From positions 7,286,501 through 7,350,500 of the forward strand of contig CANUEZ040000020.1 in the NCBI GenBank assembly GCA_948099385.1: a DNA stretch of 64,000 nt, in the 5' to 3' direction. This DNA is from Fasciola hepatica (lineage: Eukaryota; Platyhelminthes; Trematoda; Plagiorchiida; Fasciolidae). A program made the translations under genes and the position numbers. This document shows, piece after piece, positions 47,713-59,167 of this stretch. The stretch's first letter is position 1. Every line of letters begins with the position of its first letter. The notes below the pieces were generated by a model, which saw nothing but the letters and a program-made list of their open reading frames with translations, was not told the DNA's origin and did not search any database.

Positions 47713-48802
47713 TCATGGTGTAACACGTTACTCAATAAGATGGAATATTCACAAATCCAGAATATGGAAGTCGAGAGTATCAAAGATGGAAAAACAAAGC
47801 CAGCAACGGTTTGAATGGATCATTCTGATAATTTTTTCGCGCGGCACTTTTGAACCGGTTTCGATTCCGGCCTGGGCACTGGTTCGCGGTGGAGATATCG
47901 AAAAATCATTAAAGCAGTGCTAAGGACGCATTACGAACGAGAATAACGCAAGCCAAGGAAACCGGAGGCCCACCGAGGTTATGCAGATGGAGTAAATTTT
48001 TGAGCAAGAGGAAAAAGGGTGGAAAATTGTAAAGAAGTATGTTCGGGAAAATCAACGCATGCGAAGAGGATAGCGATCATGAAGACAATGCAAACCCTGA
48101 ATGACGGATTTACCGGAGTTCAATAAACGGAATGAGTTTTGAAGCAGGGGGCATGGGACCAATTTTGTGAGAGTGAACACTGGTGGATATGGGAGAAACA
48201 GCAGACCATAAAAAGGTGAGTTTAGATTCAGGATCAGTAACATGTACCATTCTGAAATAAGAAAGCGCAACTGGAGGGTCCTCGAGAAGTGGAGAGTCAA
48301 TTTCCAGGCGGCTACGGGTCGTAGGAAAGATAAACAGTGGTAACGGATGATAAAGTGGGAAATCTCCGCATGGACTTCAGAGTTATCATGCTGTTTCACT
48401 GACAAATATACATGTATGTGTTGACACATTTGCCTTCAGTGTTATTCAGCGTCGTTTCTGGTAACGTACGGCATGGAGTGCGTAAGTTTCGTCTGGCAGG
48501 ACAATGTATGTGTCGGTCGATCAGTCGAGTGTGGCTGTATAGTAGCGGCATGCGCGTGAACTGGGACTCGAGTTGGTTGCGTTTGAGAACGTTGAACGAT
48601 CTGATAAGCAATGAGGAGTATTTCCTGTTGTATGGTTTGATCTCGGTCCTAATTGCTATGGTAGGTTCCACTTGAGTCTCTGTCCGTACGAGTCAAAGTG
48701 GCATCCTTGGTTAGCCAGTTTTGCGACTGAGATAGTGGGAGACAGCAAACCTGAAATAAAGGGGTACTGCAGTCTGGACGTGTTTCCAGCTGTGGGTTAT
48801 GA
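47713..48802. other. No recognised feature
   Basis: No recognisable domain. The 125-codon minus frame at 48052-48429 lies beyond the 3' end of the minus-strand LINE and has no motif. Confidence 0.4.
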
Positions 48803-49930
48803 TAATGTAATAATGAATAATAATGGTTTATTTTGGAGACGTCCGAGGCATGCCAAGTGCATAATCAGATGTTTACAAGTGATGGAACAAACAGACAAAA
48901 CCCTTGAAAATGTGGAAATTAACATGACAGGAGTTGAAAAAGGGCTAAGAATGAAGGGGGGTTACGTGGGAAAGGAGAGCAGATAGAAAGCAGCAGTCAG
49001 GGTGTGCCCCTGCTGCGGATCAACGGTTAATGGAGGCATATAAAAACCAGTGAAGGACGAGGCATAAGAGTGACAGAAACTACGGGGTTGGATGGAAGCA
49101 AAGTGGTTAAAATTAGTGGCATTTCCATTTGTTCGGTTCATTGAGGAAATGGCCATAGGTAGTCTAACGTTGAAAACTCAGCCAGATAGATGAAACTGTC
49201 TATCGTTGATTGTGTCCTTAATTTAAGGAAGCAGGGTCGGAGAAGGGTTTGGTCTTAGAAGTCGAGGCCCCTCTCGTAAGCTATTTCTTCTGCCAAGCAT
49301 GTATTAGATAACTGTAGTGCACGGGTGACGCTGAGATATGGGATGAGTGCCGACAGAAATCGGGACTTGGTTTGTGAAGCTCGAAGGGTGATGGGCAACT
49401 TGTTCCAGACTTTAGAGTAGACAAGGAGGAAGAAACGTGACCGTATGGCCGACTTAGCTATACTAAAAGGGACAGTAAAAGGCCTGTGCCGAAGTGAGTA
49501 GGGGGTTTCACGGGAGAAGCTTACTGGGTGAAAGGAAAAAGACCGGTTATGGAGCAGGTTATACAAAAAGACTAAGTTTAGTCTTAAGCGGCGGAGCCAG
49601 AGTGGGTCAGGGTCCAGATTTTGGCATCGTTCTCTATAGCATAAAGACGTGGACCAACCAAGTAGTTGTTTGGTGAAACGCCTTTGTATGCTTTCAATGG
49701 CAACTCTGTCGAACTTCGTCATGTTAGAAAATATTATTGGGCAGTATTTGAGCAAAGGCCTGATGTGTGATTTGTAGATGCTGATGATGCTGTCCCGGAG
49801 ACGAAAGGACCGGAAGAGAAGGGCCACACTTCTTCTAGCCTTAGCCGCTTGGATGGCAGCGTGCTCAGAAAAGTTGAGGGAGCAGGAATAGTTGAGGCCC
49901 AAATCACACTTCTTTTGGTTCGGAAGATTA
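48803..49930 (-). pseudogene. 5'-truncated CR1-like LINE with 3' UTR and ATT tail
   Basis: The minus frame 49902-49255 (215 codons) is the C-terminal end of a LINE pol: 'IYKSHIRPLLKYCPIIFSNM' and 'IESIQRRFTKQLLG', then R-L-[RK]-L-N-L...L-[FY]-N-L, and a W-N-K-L-P segment before the stop after 'GLDF'. The element at 61.2-63.3 kb ends in the same way ('GLGF'), so both belong to one family. About 450 bp of 3' UTR follow, ending at 48803-48830 in AAT triplets (ATT on the element strand). RT catalytic motifs are absent because the copy is truncated at its 5' end. Most of this C-terminal frame is undamaged, so this is one of the younger LINE copies here. Confidence 0.85.
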
Positions 49931-49959
49931 CCGAGGTTCCTCCCACTCTTAAGGGTGGG

Positions 49960-51224
49960 TCACAGGAAGGTGCAGGATACTTCGAACCGGCAACTAAGAC
50001 CTTCGAAAGGATCTTAGGAAACAAGACTACGGCTGATCCAAAGCAACGTTGTTTGTTATCAGACCGACAGCAAGGTTTTGCAAGTAACCGGTCGTGCTTG
50101 TCAAACCCGCTCCCCTTCCTGGACGAGGCGGCGTAATGTTCAAACAGGGATGGGATGGTCGGAGTTTGCTCCCCGGATCTTAGTAGGGCCCCCGACTGTG
50201 TAAATCGCTGATTTTGCTAGTCAACTCTGAGGACACGGGCACAGCTTCCAGGGTTATGGCTTGTATGAGGGTCTACTTGGGAGATAGGTTGCCCTACTTT
50301 CGGGTGGATGAAGGTAGATCAAACCTGGCCCAGGCCTGTAATGGGGTACCACAGGGGTCGGTGGCAGGGTCATTGCTATTTCTTGTCTACGTAAATGGCT
50401 TAACCCAGGTAAGTAAGAGCCCATCCTTCTGCTCACCAATGATATAAAACCTGTGGGAGACCCGTTGGACTCAAGCGTATAGGGATATTTGTTGAGCATC
50501 CGCGAGTGAACGAACAGGTGACATCTACCTCCTGACTCGGGGAGGTGAAGATATCTGTTACCGGCAGCCACACAGGGGTAGAAGAGGGATAAAGAAATGC
50601 CCGGCCACAGCGCTATTCAGCAGATGGGGTAGATAGCGGACCTGGTAGTGGGAGCACATGAATCTCCAAAGCCCTGCCCACAATACACTCCTGCCTCAGC
50701 AGGAGCACCCCCTACGGTGTACCAATTAGTCAGGACAGTAGGCTCCAGGGCATCTGCAGTACTTTTGCCTACCTGTCAGACGATAGTTTGACCACATTTG
50801 GAAAGGTGCCCAAGCCAGGCCGTCGTTGCCGATACGTTACAAGCGGAAACTGGAAAAAGTACAGGAGCGTTCCACAAGGTTCATCGTGGGGCTTAAAGAG
50901 CTGCCGTATCCAGCCAGACTGAAAAAGCCGTGCACGTTTCCGCTGGAAAGAAAAAGCTGGAAAGGAGACCTCATCTGGGCACTAAGGCAGCTGAAAGAAC
51001 TATCATCACCAGGGTTACGTCTCCCTACGCTCAGTCACAATGCAGCTACCGGGGAACATGGCCTGAAGTTGGCCATACCACGAGCATATCCTGGGTACAT
51101 GACACAATCCTTTGCGTACCATGGAGTGAACCCCTGCAACCAGCTCCCAGATGGGTTGGGGGCAGCCCAAACTGTAAGTGTTCAAGCCTCGCCTAGATGG
51201 TTCTTGGTCAGCAACCGTTCCTAA
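49960..51224 (+). pseudogene. CR1/jockey-like LINE RT and C-terminal remnant
   Basis: The plus strand shows 'LLSDRQQGFASNRSCLSNPL' (family L-[LS]-x-x-Q-x-G-F-R-x-x-R-S-C-x-T-N-L-L) at about 50055-50115, then a broken catalytic block near 50170-50210. A 50214-50447 frame follows with 'CNGVPQGSVAGSLLFLVYVN', the G-V-P-Q-G-S-x-L-G-P-x-L-F block. After about 380 bp of scrambled sequence, where the A-D-D box should lie, 50826-51224 gives 'KLEKVQERSTRFIVGLKELP' and 'KGDLIWALR', the C-terminal signature also seen at 37.8-38.0 kb. Stops and frameshifts are numerous. It is inactive. The N-terminal RT part may be the fragment at 47509-47712. Confidence 0.8.
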
Positions 51225-52864
51225 CTGCTTCCAATATCATTCCCAGTGAAAATTTCCCCTCAGTTCAGCTGTAACCGTAAGTCTTTGCCTGTCTTCAGCC
51301 TAAATCTGCGTCTTGTGGATCGGGATTTGATCCCCAGGAGAAGGTTTTGGTCGTTCCACCTTTTTTGTTTCCCTTCTCATGCTACTTCGTTTTGTCACCA
51401 CCCCCATACTTATGCTCTTAGCCACCTGGCGTTGGGAATGTCAATTGCGGAGAGAGACGCATTTGAGGGTTGTGACCACGTACGCAAGTCGTGATACTTC
51501 TGCATCTGCCGGTGGCAAGCCAGATATTTTTCAGCCTTAGTGCTGAATGTGGACCAGTTACAAGGCAACACGACTATTACCGGAAAGCTCATTGTCGCAT
51601 AGCAGCAGGATTCACCAAAACTCCGTTGATACAAGAACCTGTGATTGTCAGTCAGGTTGATTTCGCAAATTCTACGATTTGACATGACCTGGCTCAATTC
51701 AGTCGTCAACCCTGCGATTATCGTCATCAAACATGACGCACCGAGTAAAGGCTCTGCCCGCAAGTTTTCGATTCATTATTGGTGGTCGCACGCACGAGAT
51801 CACGGTCAGTAACCTGTGCTCAAGAAGCCACAGACGCCGCCGTTTTTGTGCAGGATGTCTCAAGAGCGAACTCGCAAAACGGCCAATGATACCATCGCCA
51901 CCGTTCCAGACCACAGACGAATAAGTACAAAGAGAGCCATGTGATTCGCGACAATCACAAATCGAGCAACGCGTGGCCAGCTCCCAAGAATCCTTTAACC
52001 AGAACAAGATCGGTTCGTAGTTTCCTCGGCACTGAATGGAATACCACAGAAGTAAAGGTACGTAAAACACTCATGTGTGTGGCAAAGAAGACTCAAAAAT
52101 GAAACCCGAAGGTTCATCGACCTGTGGTTCGAGCACTACAGTCAGAAAAGGTTCAGGGTCGAATTCAAACGTCTCGTACAAATAATCGAAAGTGCAAAAG
52201 GGTAACGTATGGACGAGCTTAGCAAATGAATTTAAATACAGTCATAGATATAATGTATGCATAACATTTGGGAAGATTTTCAATATAGATCCTTTTCATA
52301 CCCTGTTTATATTGCACTCTCCAGGGATACTGTTATGCCTGGTGGCGACGGCGGCAATTTCTTCTAGCATTCCGATTCTTGCTGGCATCATTTACGCGGA
52401 AGACAAAACGGCTGTTATCAACTTCTTGGTTTGCAAGAGAGTCCAGATCAGTATAACAGCGGTTCCAAAGTGGTGTACCGTCTCTCACACAGCTCCAAAA
52501 ATACAAGCCACCAACTGGTGGTTAGCCCCATACAAACTCTGTGAAGTGAGCGCCTAGTTTCAGCAAATGCTAAGCCAGATAACTACCGGTTTTTAAAAGG
52601 TTCGCGGTTATCACTCATACAGGTGGTTCAAAAGAGGTCACCTGACAACTGGGGACTGTGTGGAAAAAACACGCAAATGCGTGGAAATATCCAATCCGCA
52701 TTTTCTGAGCGTATCAAAATCTCCAAAGCCATATCAGATGGTGCGGCAATTTTTACTGGAACAGACTTGAAGTAGACACAAAACCGAATACCGGTTTCCA
52801 AAGAAATCAGCCGCAAAAGAAAGGTGATTAAGACTCCTGGCTTCTCCAGTAACTACGAATAGAA
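51225..52864. other. No recognised gene
   Basis: The 121-codon plus frame at 52192-52557 has a hydrophobic segment but no family signature. Nothing else supportable. The right edge leads into a Gypsy RT remnant. Confidence 0.35.
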
Positions 52865-54074
52865 TCTGGCATCAGCCGGGCGCAGCAAAAGTTCCGGCTT
52901 CTCACCGATAGTCACGCAGTTGTCTGGATTTTGCTTCCGCTTATCTCGACAACATCCTGATTGCTAACTCATCCACGAAAGAACATCCAACATATCTTCG
53001 CATACTGTGACCGCCTGTCTAAAAAGGGGGGTCACAGCCGACGCGAAAAATTCTGTAATGAGCGTCAACTCCACCGGAATTTGAGGCCATAAAGTTTCTT
53101 CCACAGGGACCACACCATTGCAAGATAAAGTGCGGACTGTCCCGGACTACTCATCTCTCTCAGGTAACTAACGCTTTTCGACCAGCGGATCAACTCTTAT
53201 CGGTGTTTCATCCGATGATGCGCTCGATTGGTGCTACCCTCCACTGATCTGTTGGAAGGCAAAGCGAAGCGGCTGGTTTCTACATGGGCATTAACTATGC
53301 CGAAGCAGGCTATCAAGACATAGCCTCGTCATCAAACTTGGAACAGAAGGCCTCAATTAATTTGGTCATCGACGCATCAGACAAAGCCGTCGGCGCGACA
53401 CCGCAACAATGCCCAGCTGACTTTTCACAGCCCCTGAAGTTTTTTTCGAAAGACTGCATCTGGCCGGACCCAAGTATAGGACTTTTGACCGGGAAATCCT
53501 GGCAGTCTACCTAGGCATCCGGCACTTAAGGCACACCTCAGAGGGACAAAACTTCACGGTCTACAGGGATCGTAAGCCAATCGTCCACGCTTTGTGTGTC
53601 GCCGCGGACAGGTAATCTCTAAAGGAGCCTAGACATCTAGATTACATCGGTCGGTTCACAAGTGATTTACGTCATACTCCATGTGTCCGCAATACCGTCG
53701 CAACCTGAATCTCAACACCTCCGGCCCGGCCAGCCCTGAGGCCGTTGCATGCGCAGAAGCAGACTACCTGAGGTACAGAAACTCCGGGGAACTTCACTTC
53801 CGTGGACCTGGTTGGTTCCTATTCCATCAGCCGAGTGTCACATACGGAGTGACATGTCCAAAGGCCGCCTAGGGCCAACTGTACTGTCCGATTTTAGGCG
53901 ACAGGTTTTCCGAACGATATATGTTTTCTCATCCGGTATGAAGGCCTCTACCAGACTCGTCGGCGACATTTATGTTAGTGAAAAATGAACCGTGACGTCA
54001 GTGATGGCCTCGTACCTGCATCCAATTCCAACGATAGAAACTGCGTAGACACGCAAGGTAGGTTGGACCTTTCC
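52865..54074 (+). pseudogene. Old Ty3/Gypsy pol remnant, RT to integrase zinc domain
   Basis: Pieces in changing plus-strand frames follow Gypsy pol order. At about 52940-52990 there is an RT palm stretch ('FASAYLDNILIANSS', Y-L-D-N in place of Y-L-D-D). A 'VVSSTGTTP'-like RT connection follows. At 53284-53510 RNase H reads 'LVIDASDKAVGATPQQ' and 'QPLKFFSKD'. At 53510-53600 'GIRHLRHTSEG' and 'NFTVYRDRKPIVHAL' appear. At 53880-54000 'FRRQVFRTIYVFSSGMKAST' is followed by 'RLVGDIYV', matching the integrase HHCC region. It ends at 54074 where the young minus-strand Gypsy LTR starts. Stops and frame changes every 100-300 bp make it an old copy. Confidence 0.8.
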
Positions 54075-54360
54075 ACGCGGTTTCCTTAGTAAACGCGTTC
54101 TTCGGTCCTTTGTACTGCGGGGACCACTCGCGCGTTACTCTAATGCTCGGCACTATACGAACATGTTAATTAGAACGGTATTCTCTAATAACCGTGAGAA
54201 CGAGAGGGTGATTGGCAGAGAAAGTGGTTAGTGTGTATTTGGGAGCGTGCGTGAGAGCGTGCGCAAGAGCAACAGTCAAATGGCAACCGCGCTTGGCAGT
54301 CAGCGTTCACTTACACAATAAACGTGGTAAAAGTATGAACAAAGGTGGCCACCGCTACAG
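54075..54360 (-). repeat. Gypsy 3' LTR
   Basis: 286 bp, matches 59168-59453 with one difference. Similarity starts sharply at 'acgcggtttcc' and ends at 'ccaccgctacag'. On the element strand it starts TGTAGCGGTGG. Its far end ('ccgcgt') lacks the usual CA, so a few terminal bases may be missing here. Confidence 0.9.
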
Positions 54361-55060
54361 GAGCCTCCTCGTAGAAGCCCGACGGAGTTGGGCTTCGATC
54401 GTGATGGTAGGCCGAAAGTACTGATTGTCTAGGAACTCCTAGTAGCTTGCCCGTTATATTGTTTGTGACGTCGAACGACTGCTGAGGATTTTAACGGTGT
54501 CTGCACTCTCAAGGTCCTATGTGCGTCGGCCCATCTGTGTTTTGGCGCCCACGGGTCTCATACGCATGCAAGCCTGAAGATGCCGCGTCAGGTTCCTCTA
54601 AAAGGGAGCCCAGTTTTCATCTCCAGTGCCACGCTGACCAATGGCCCCGTTGTTCAGTGAGTGTTTGGCTTCTTGAACGTACACGGAAAGCAGCGACGCT
54701 ACGGTTAAAGCCAATGTTACTCTGTAGATCCATCTGAGAGGGAAAGGTAAACCGAAACAAAATAGCGCCTGAGGGGGCCGGCGGATGTTGGACCGTAATA
54801 ACAAGGCACGAACGATGTTCAGTTTTGTTGTAGTCGCTAGGAGACCAGAAGAATATGAAATCCTAACTATCGATTGTAATTTCGCTGGCCTGTTGGTTGG
54901 TAAATCCATGGTGAACTTCCTAACTTATTGCTAACAGTCGGTTGTGAAAATTTTCACGAAATCGGCGAAGCTGACGGGAGTTCGTAGTTGGCGACCGCGG
55001 TGGCTACTTCACGTTGCGGGTACTGTTGGAGAATTTGATGGACTAGCTGCCTAGTTCTTA
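54361..55060 (-). other. Gypsy 3' untranslated region
   Basis: About 700 bp between the pol stop and the 3' LTR. A 103-codon frame on the element strand (54598-54909) contains a hydrophobic stretch 'VTLALTVASLLSVYV' that could span a membrane, but the family normally lacks env and no signal peptide or cysteine pattern is seen. Next to the LTR (54361-54372, element strand ...gaggaggctc) lies a purine-rich candidate polypurine tract. Confidence 0.5.
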
Positions 55061-58000
55061 CTAGACGAAATTGGATATGGTTCGAGTAATAACTCGCTCA
55101 ACACGGGTGACTGAGTGGTTTGAGCAGGTGTAAATTGGCAGGGCTGACAGCACTTTACAACGGTCGATAGATACGGTGTCATTTCGTCCGCTGATGTCTA
55201 TGACAAATGTTTTTGCCCTACGTTTTATCACCCGAAACGGGCCAGTGTATGGTGCTTGTAGTGGTGATCGAACGCCATCGACGCGAAGGAATACGTGAGT
55301 GGCGGTTTCCAACGCAGCTAGGACAATTTGTAGGCTGTTGTTCGCGCGGCGGACTGGCCTTGAGCACTCGCATGTGCTGCGTAAGGCGCTGAGCATAGTC
55401 ACCGTAGTCAAAAGTCACGGTTGGTGAGGGGGCTACCAACTCCCCAGGCAGACGAGGTGTACATCCATACACTAGTACGGCCGGTGTTGTGTGTAATTCC
55501 TCCGTAACGGTACTACGCAGGCTTAAGAGTGCTAATGGTGGTGTTTCACTCCAAAGGGGGTTATCGTTCGCTCGAAGGGTGGCTTTTAATTGCCGTTGGA
55601 AACGCTCAACCATACCATTGGCCTGAGGGTGGTAAGCTGTCTTCTTATTGTGTTGGCAATCGAGGGTAGCGAGTAGGCTGCCGAGAGCGCCGTCAGAGTG
55701 TGGACCACTATCGGTGGTCCCTACTGCAGCGCAACCAAAATGACTAACCCAACCGGTCAGAAAAGCTTTCGCGACCTCTTCCGACGTGGAACGAGGGATA
55801 GGAATGGCTAGTGGCCAGCGAGTAAGACGATCCACGCATGTGAGTATATAAACGTACCCAAGCGAAGGTGGAAGTGGTCCTATAAGGTCGACGTGCACAT
55901 GATGAAAACGTGTTTCAGGTTCTGAGAACCTGGCTAACGCCGCCCTAGTGTGCCTATGGGTCTTAACACGTTGACACTGCAGGCAAGCACGAGCCCATTG
56001 ACGGACATTTCGTTTGACATTGTGCCAAACAAAACGCTCAGTTACTAGTTTCACCGAGGCCATCACACCCGGGTGAGCCAGATTGTGGAGTATCAGGAAA
56101 GTGGGATAACGGTGGGCAGCAGCGACCTCCGGCCTAGGGCGACCTTGCGACACATCGCACACGATGGTATACTGGGAAGCTGGGATAGGCACTGTGGTTA
56201 AACTCAAAGAACCATTTTGTCGAAGTCGTTCGATGTCAGGGTCCATAGTTTGGGCCTGTGCCATTGCGTCCAAGTTGATGTTAAGCGTCGGTGACAGACT
56301 TAGTTGGTGTACGCGTGATAAGGCGTCGGCGACGGGATTAAGCACCTCAGAGACGTGTCGTATATCCACGATAAACTGTGAGACCAAGTCTAAGGGGCGA
56401 ATCTCGCGTGGTGAGTATCGATCCGAAGTTGACTTTGGTGCGTAAACCAAAGGCTTGTGGTCTGTAAACACCGTAAACGAACGGCCTTCAAGTGCATGTC
56501 GAAAATGACGAATTCTCAAGTAGATGGCTAATAACTTCCTACCAAATGTGCTGTACCTAGATTCGGCGGGTTGTAGGCGCTTGGAGAAGAAAGCTCAAGA
56601 TTGCCAAGAATAGTCCACGAACTGTTGCAGTACTGCTTCAACCGCTGTGTCTGAGGCATCCGTCACTACCGAAAGAGGAGCCAAAGGGTCGGGATGGGTA
56701 AGGAGTGCTGTGTTGGCGACAGCATCGTTGACCAAGGCAAATGCGACTTGTGCCGTGTCGGGAAACACGAACTTCCGCCTACCTCCGCGCAACAGGTCGG
56801 TGAGGGGTTGCATCATTTCCGCGCAGTGAGGAATGAATCGGTGGTAGAAATTCACCAGGCTGGCAAACTGACGCAACTGGCGGGAAGATTGGGGTTCAGG
56901 GTAGTCGCGAATAGCGGAAACTTTATCTGGCAGAGGGCGGATGCCCGAGGATGAAATAGAATGTCCTATGAAAGTGATATCAGACCGGCCTAATTCGCAT
57001 TTCGCGATGTTGATCGTAACGCCGTACTGGCTAAGGCGTCCCAAAAGTGATCGTAAGTGTGCGACGTGCTCTTGCTCTGAAGAACTAGCCACCAAAATAT
57101 CATCCAGGTATACGTAGACATTTTCCAAACCACGAGTTGCCTCGTGCATGAACCTTTGAGAGGTCTGGGCTGCATCGCTGAGTCCAAACGGCATTCTCAG
57201 AAACTCGAACAGCCCGAAAGGTGTAGTGACGGCAGTTTTAGGGATATCGGCTTCTGCTATTGGGATCTGGTTGCACGCACGAACTAAATCGATACGGCTG
57301 AAGACGGAGCAACCTGATAAAGACGAAGTAAGGCCCTGTATATGGGGAATGGGGTATCGGTCAGGGACGGCGACTTTGTTAACTGCTCTGTGATCACCAT
57401 ACGGTCGCCAGTCGCCGCTAGACTTAGGGACTATATTAGGAGGGGAAGCCCAAGGGCTACTAGAAGGGCGTATCATACCCAGTTCTAGCATGTGTTCGAA
57501 TTCAGCCTGTGCAACACGAAGCTTGTCTGGTGCTAACCGACGCGGCCTACTGAAGGCTGGGGGTCCCTTAGTATCGATATAGTGAGTGACACTGGTGGTC
57601 ACTGCTGGGAGAGGCCTGGCCTGCCGGAACATGGCCGGGTAGGCGGCGATGAGTTCGCCATGGTGTGCCGGTGGTTGAACGTAAAAAGGCGTGGCATGAG
57701 TCGCTCGCGAAGTATAACCCACAACAGCGAGAGTGGTCTGACGATCTACCACTCGGAAGCGCCGTGCATCAACTAACAAGTCAAAGTGTTGCAGGAGGTC
57801 AATGCCTAGAATTGGGAACGGGACGTCGGCGATGATGAATATCCAACTAAAATTACGCTTTAAACCTAAGTTTAGGATGAGCGACCGCTGGCAAAACGTT
57901 GGGATGGCCGTGCCATTGGCAGCTCGTAGTGTTTGGGCCTGCGGTGTGCTGTTGTCGCCTTTCGGTCGGGAGAAGACGCTCACTTGGGCACCAGTATTTA

Positions 58001-58142
58001 CGAGAAATAGTTTATTTGAAATGATGTCCTTTACGTTCAAAAGACGACTGTTGGTATGATGCCCAGCTTCGTGGGTCGCCACCACGGGCTGGGGGTTTAG
58101 TTTCCCTGATGAGCACCGGGAAACGTACACCCTGGTTCGCAT
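55061..58142 (-). pseudogene. Gypsy pol (protease, RT, RNase H, integrase), broken
   Basis: On the minus strand from 58142, protease has N-T-G-A at codons 49-52 (57987-57998), with Asn where Asp is expected. RT follows with 'RPYGDHRAVN', 'FEFLRMPFGL' and YLDD at 57099-57110. RNase H has TDAS, but the second acid in 'TFGRKLLAIY' is Lys (56535-56537). Codon 516 is TGA (56595-56597), and the same frame resumes at once as 'AFFSKRLQPAE'. Integrase has an HHCC region (56080-55970), a catalytic core with D ('HVDLIGPLPP'), D ('TTDSG') and E ('NGMVERF'), all acids present. Near 55360 a frameshift moves the last about 100 codons (55411-55061, 'PYTGPFRVIKR') to another frame. Stop, frameshift and two active-site changes make this copy non-autonomous. 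Confidence 0.93.
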
Positions 58143-58896
58143 CGTTTGGCTCCCTCACCAAAGCGACCGTGGTATTTACAATGCCTTTCTTTTGAAGAGT
58201 CGAAACGTCGTCGCAATGACGGACTATGGAGCCTGAGTGAGCGTGCGCGGTGCCGTTCCTGTGACCCACTTCTTCTTACTGTTAGGCGTTGCAGGCTCGC
58301 GTCAATTCTAGACAAAACTGACTCGAGGTCGCCAGATGTTGGCAAGGCAGGCACCGTTGTGACGAAGGACCTGGTTACTCCAGCTACAGCGGGGTTGTAT
58401 CGTGACATAATGTCACCAGCTATTGCTGCAGTTTCCTCCAGCGAACACTTGCGCGTGGCACTTAGTAAATCTGGGATGTTGTGCGACAAACGCTGCAGCC
58501 AAAGTTCCCTTAAGAGCGGGTCCTCGCCTTTTGTCGGTCCTCTCAAGCGCTGCATCTCACGCAGCAGTTTGGATAGCTTCCTGCTTCCGAGCTTAACGTT
58601 CTGAAGTTGTTGTATACGTTGGTCCTGCGTTGGGGTCGTGCGGGCAATGATGGCCTCCTTCAAAGCCCAGCAGATTCGGGAAGAGATTATTACGTCCCTT
58701 ACTTGCACTGTGATCGCCGGAGGGAGGCGGCCTGCTACCCACCTAAAAAGGACGGACTCGCTGGTCATAAGGCAGTTCTCGAATTCTAACTCGACCAGCG
58801 TGAATTAGATTTATGGATCAGCAGGCGTGAATGCCGGTATGTGCAGCGGGATCGCTCAACGGTGAGGTCTAAGCAGGGTTTTCGTTGTGCAGCCAT
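58097..58896 (-). pseudogene. Gypsy gag with CHCC zinc motif, broken N-terminus
   Basis: The main frame (58768-58097, 223 codons) encodes the capsid-like part ('RWVAGRLPPAITVQVRDVI', 'RKLSKLLREMQRLRG', 'LLRELWLQRLSHNIPDLL') and a basic C-terminus with 'CKYHGRFGEGAKRCEPGC'. This frame is open back to about 58802, where TAA stops it. Further upstream a likely initiator ATG at 58896-58894 ('MAAQRKPCLDL') is in another frame, and coding similarity shifts frames between about 58855 and 58802 with two TAA codons, so the N-terminus carries a frameshift and stops. Gag would form the particle and bind RNA. The pol frame begins within its last 45 bases. Confidence 0.9.
58100..58106 (-). promoter_or_regulatory. 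GGGAAAC slippery heptamer at the gag-pol junction
   Basis: On the element strand the end of gag reads CAG GGA AAC TAA. The last base of CAG with the next two codons makes G-GGA-AAC, a canonical X-XXY-YYZ heptamer, one codon before the gag stop. A slip of -1 gives GGG AAA CTA AAC, exactly the pol frame that leads into the protease. The same heptamer is used by some lentiviruses. I have not evaluated a downstream pseudoknot. Confidence 0.75.
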
Positions 58897-59167
58897 AGCG
58901 ATTACTTTATCTAATACAGACGGGAAAAAATCAACGACCAATGGGGCAATACAATCTTCGGGAAAAAACAAGCCGAACTAGAAACCAGAAATATGTATAG
59001 ACAAAAATATTATTCGGTAAACCAACCAGAAAATTCGACAGAAAGGGAAACAATAAAACACGCAAAAACGTACGCAGATGGGACCTTGAAAGGTAAAAAA
59101 CTAGGAAACTCACGTGACCTGGGGATCAATTCTGGCCCACCGATTGTAAGGTTCGTTAGACTTTACT
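58897..59167 (-). other. Gypsy 5' leader
   Basis: About 270 bp between the 5' LTR and the likely gag ATG, where a primer-binding site and packaging signal would lie. Just inside the LTR the element strand runs 'agtaaagtctaacgaacctt' and then 'acaatcggtgggccag'. A TGG occurs at about 30 bases in, but I could not match it to a specific tRNA 3' end. Confidence 0.5.

Noticed and set aside
47850..47890. tRNA-like T-arm or SINE B box ('ggtttcgattccgg')
   Set aside because: No A box at the right distance and no cloverleaf around it.
51325..51345. 'gggatttgatccccagg' as a tRNA arm
   Set aside because: A short palindrome without the other tRNA arms.
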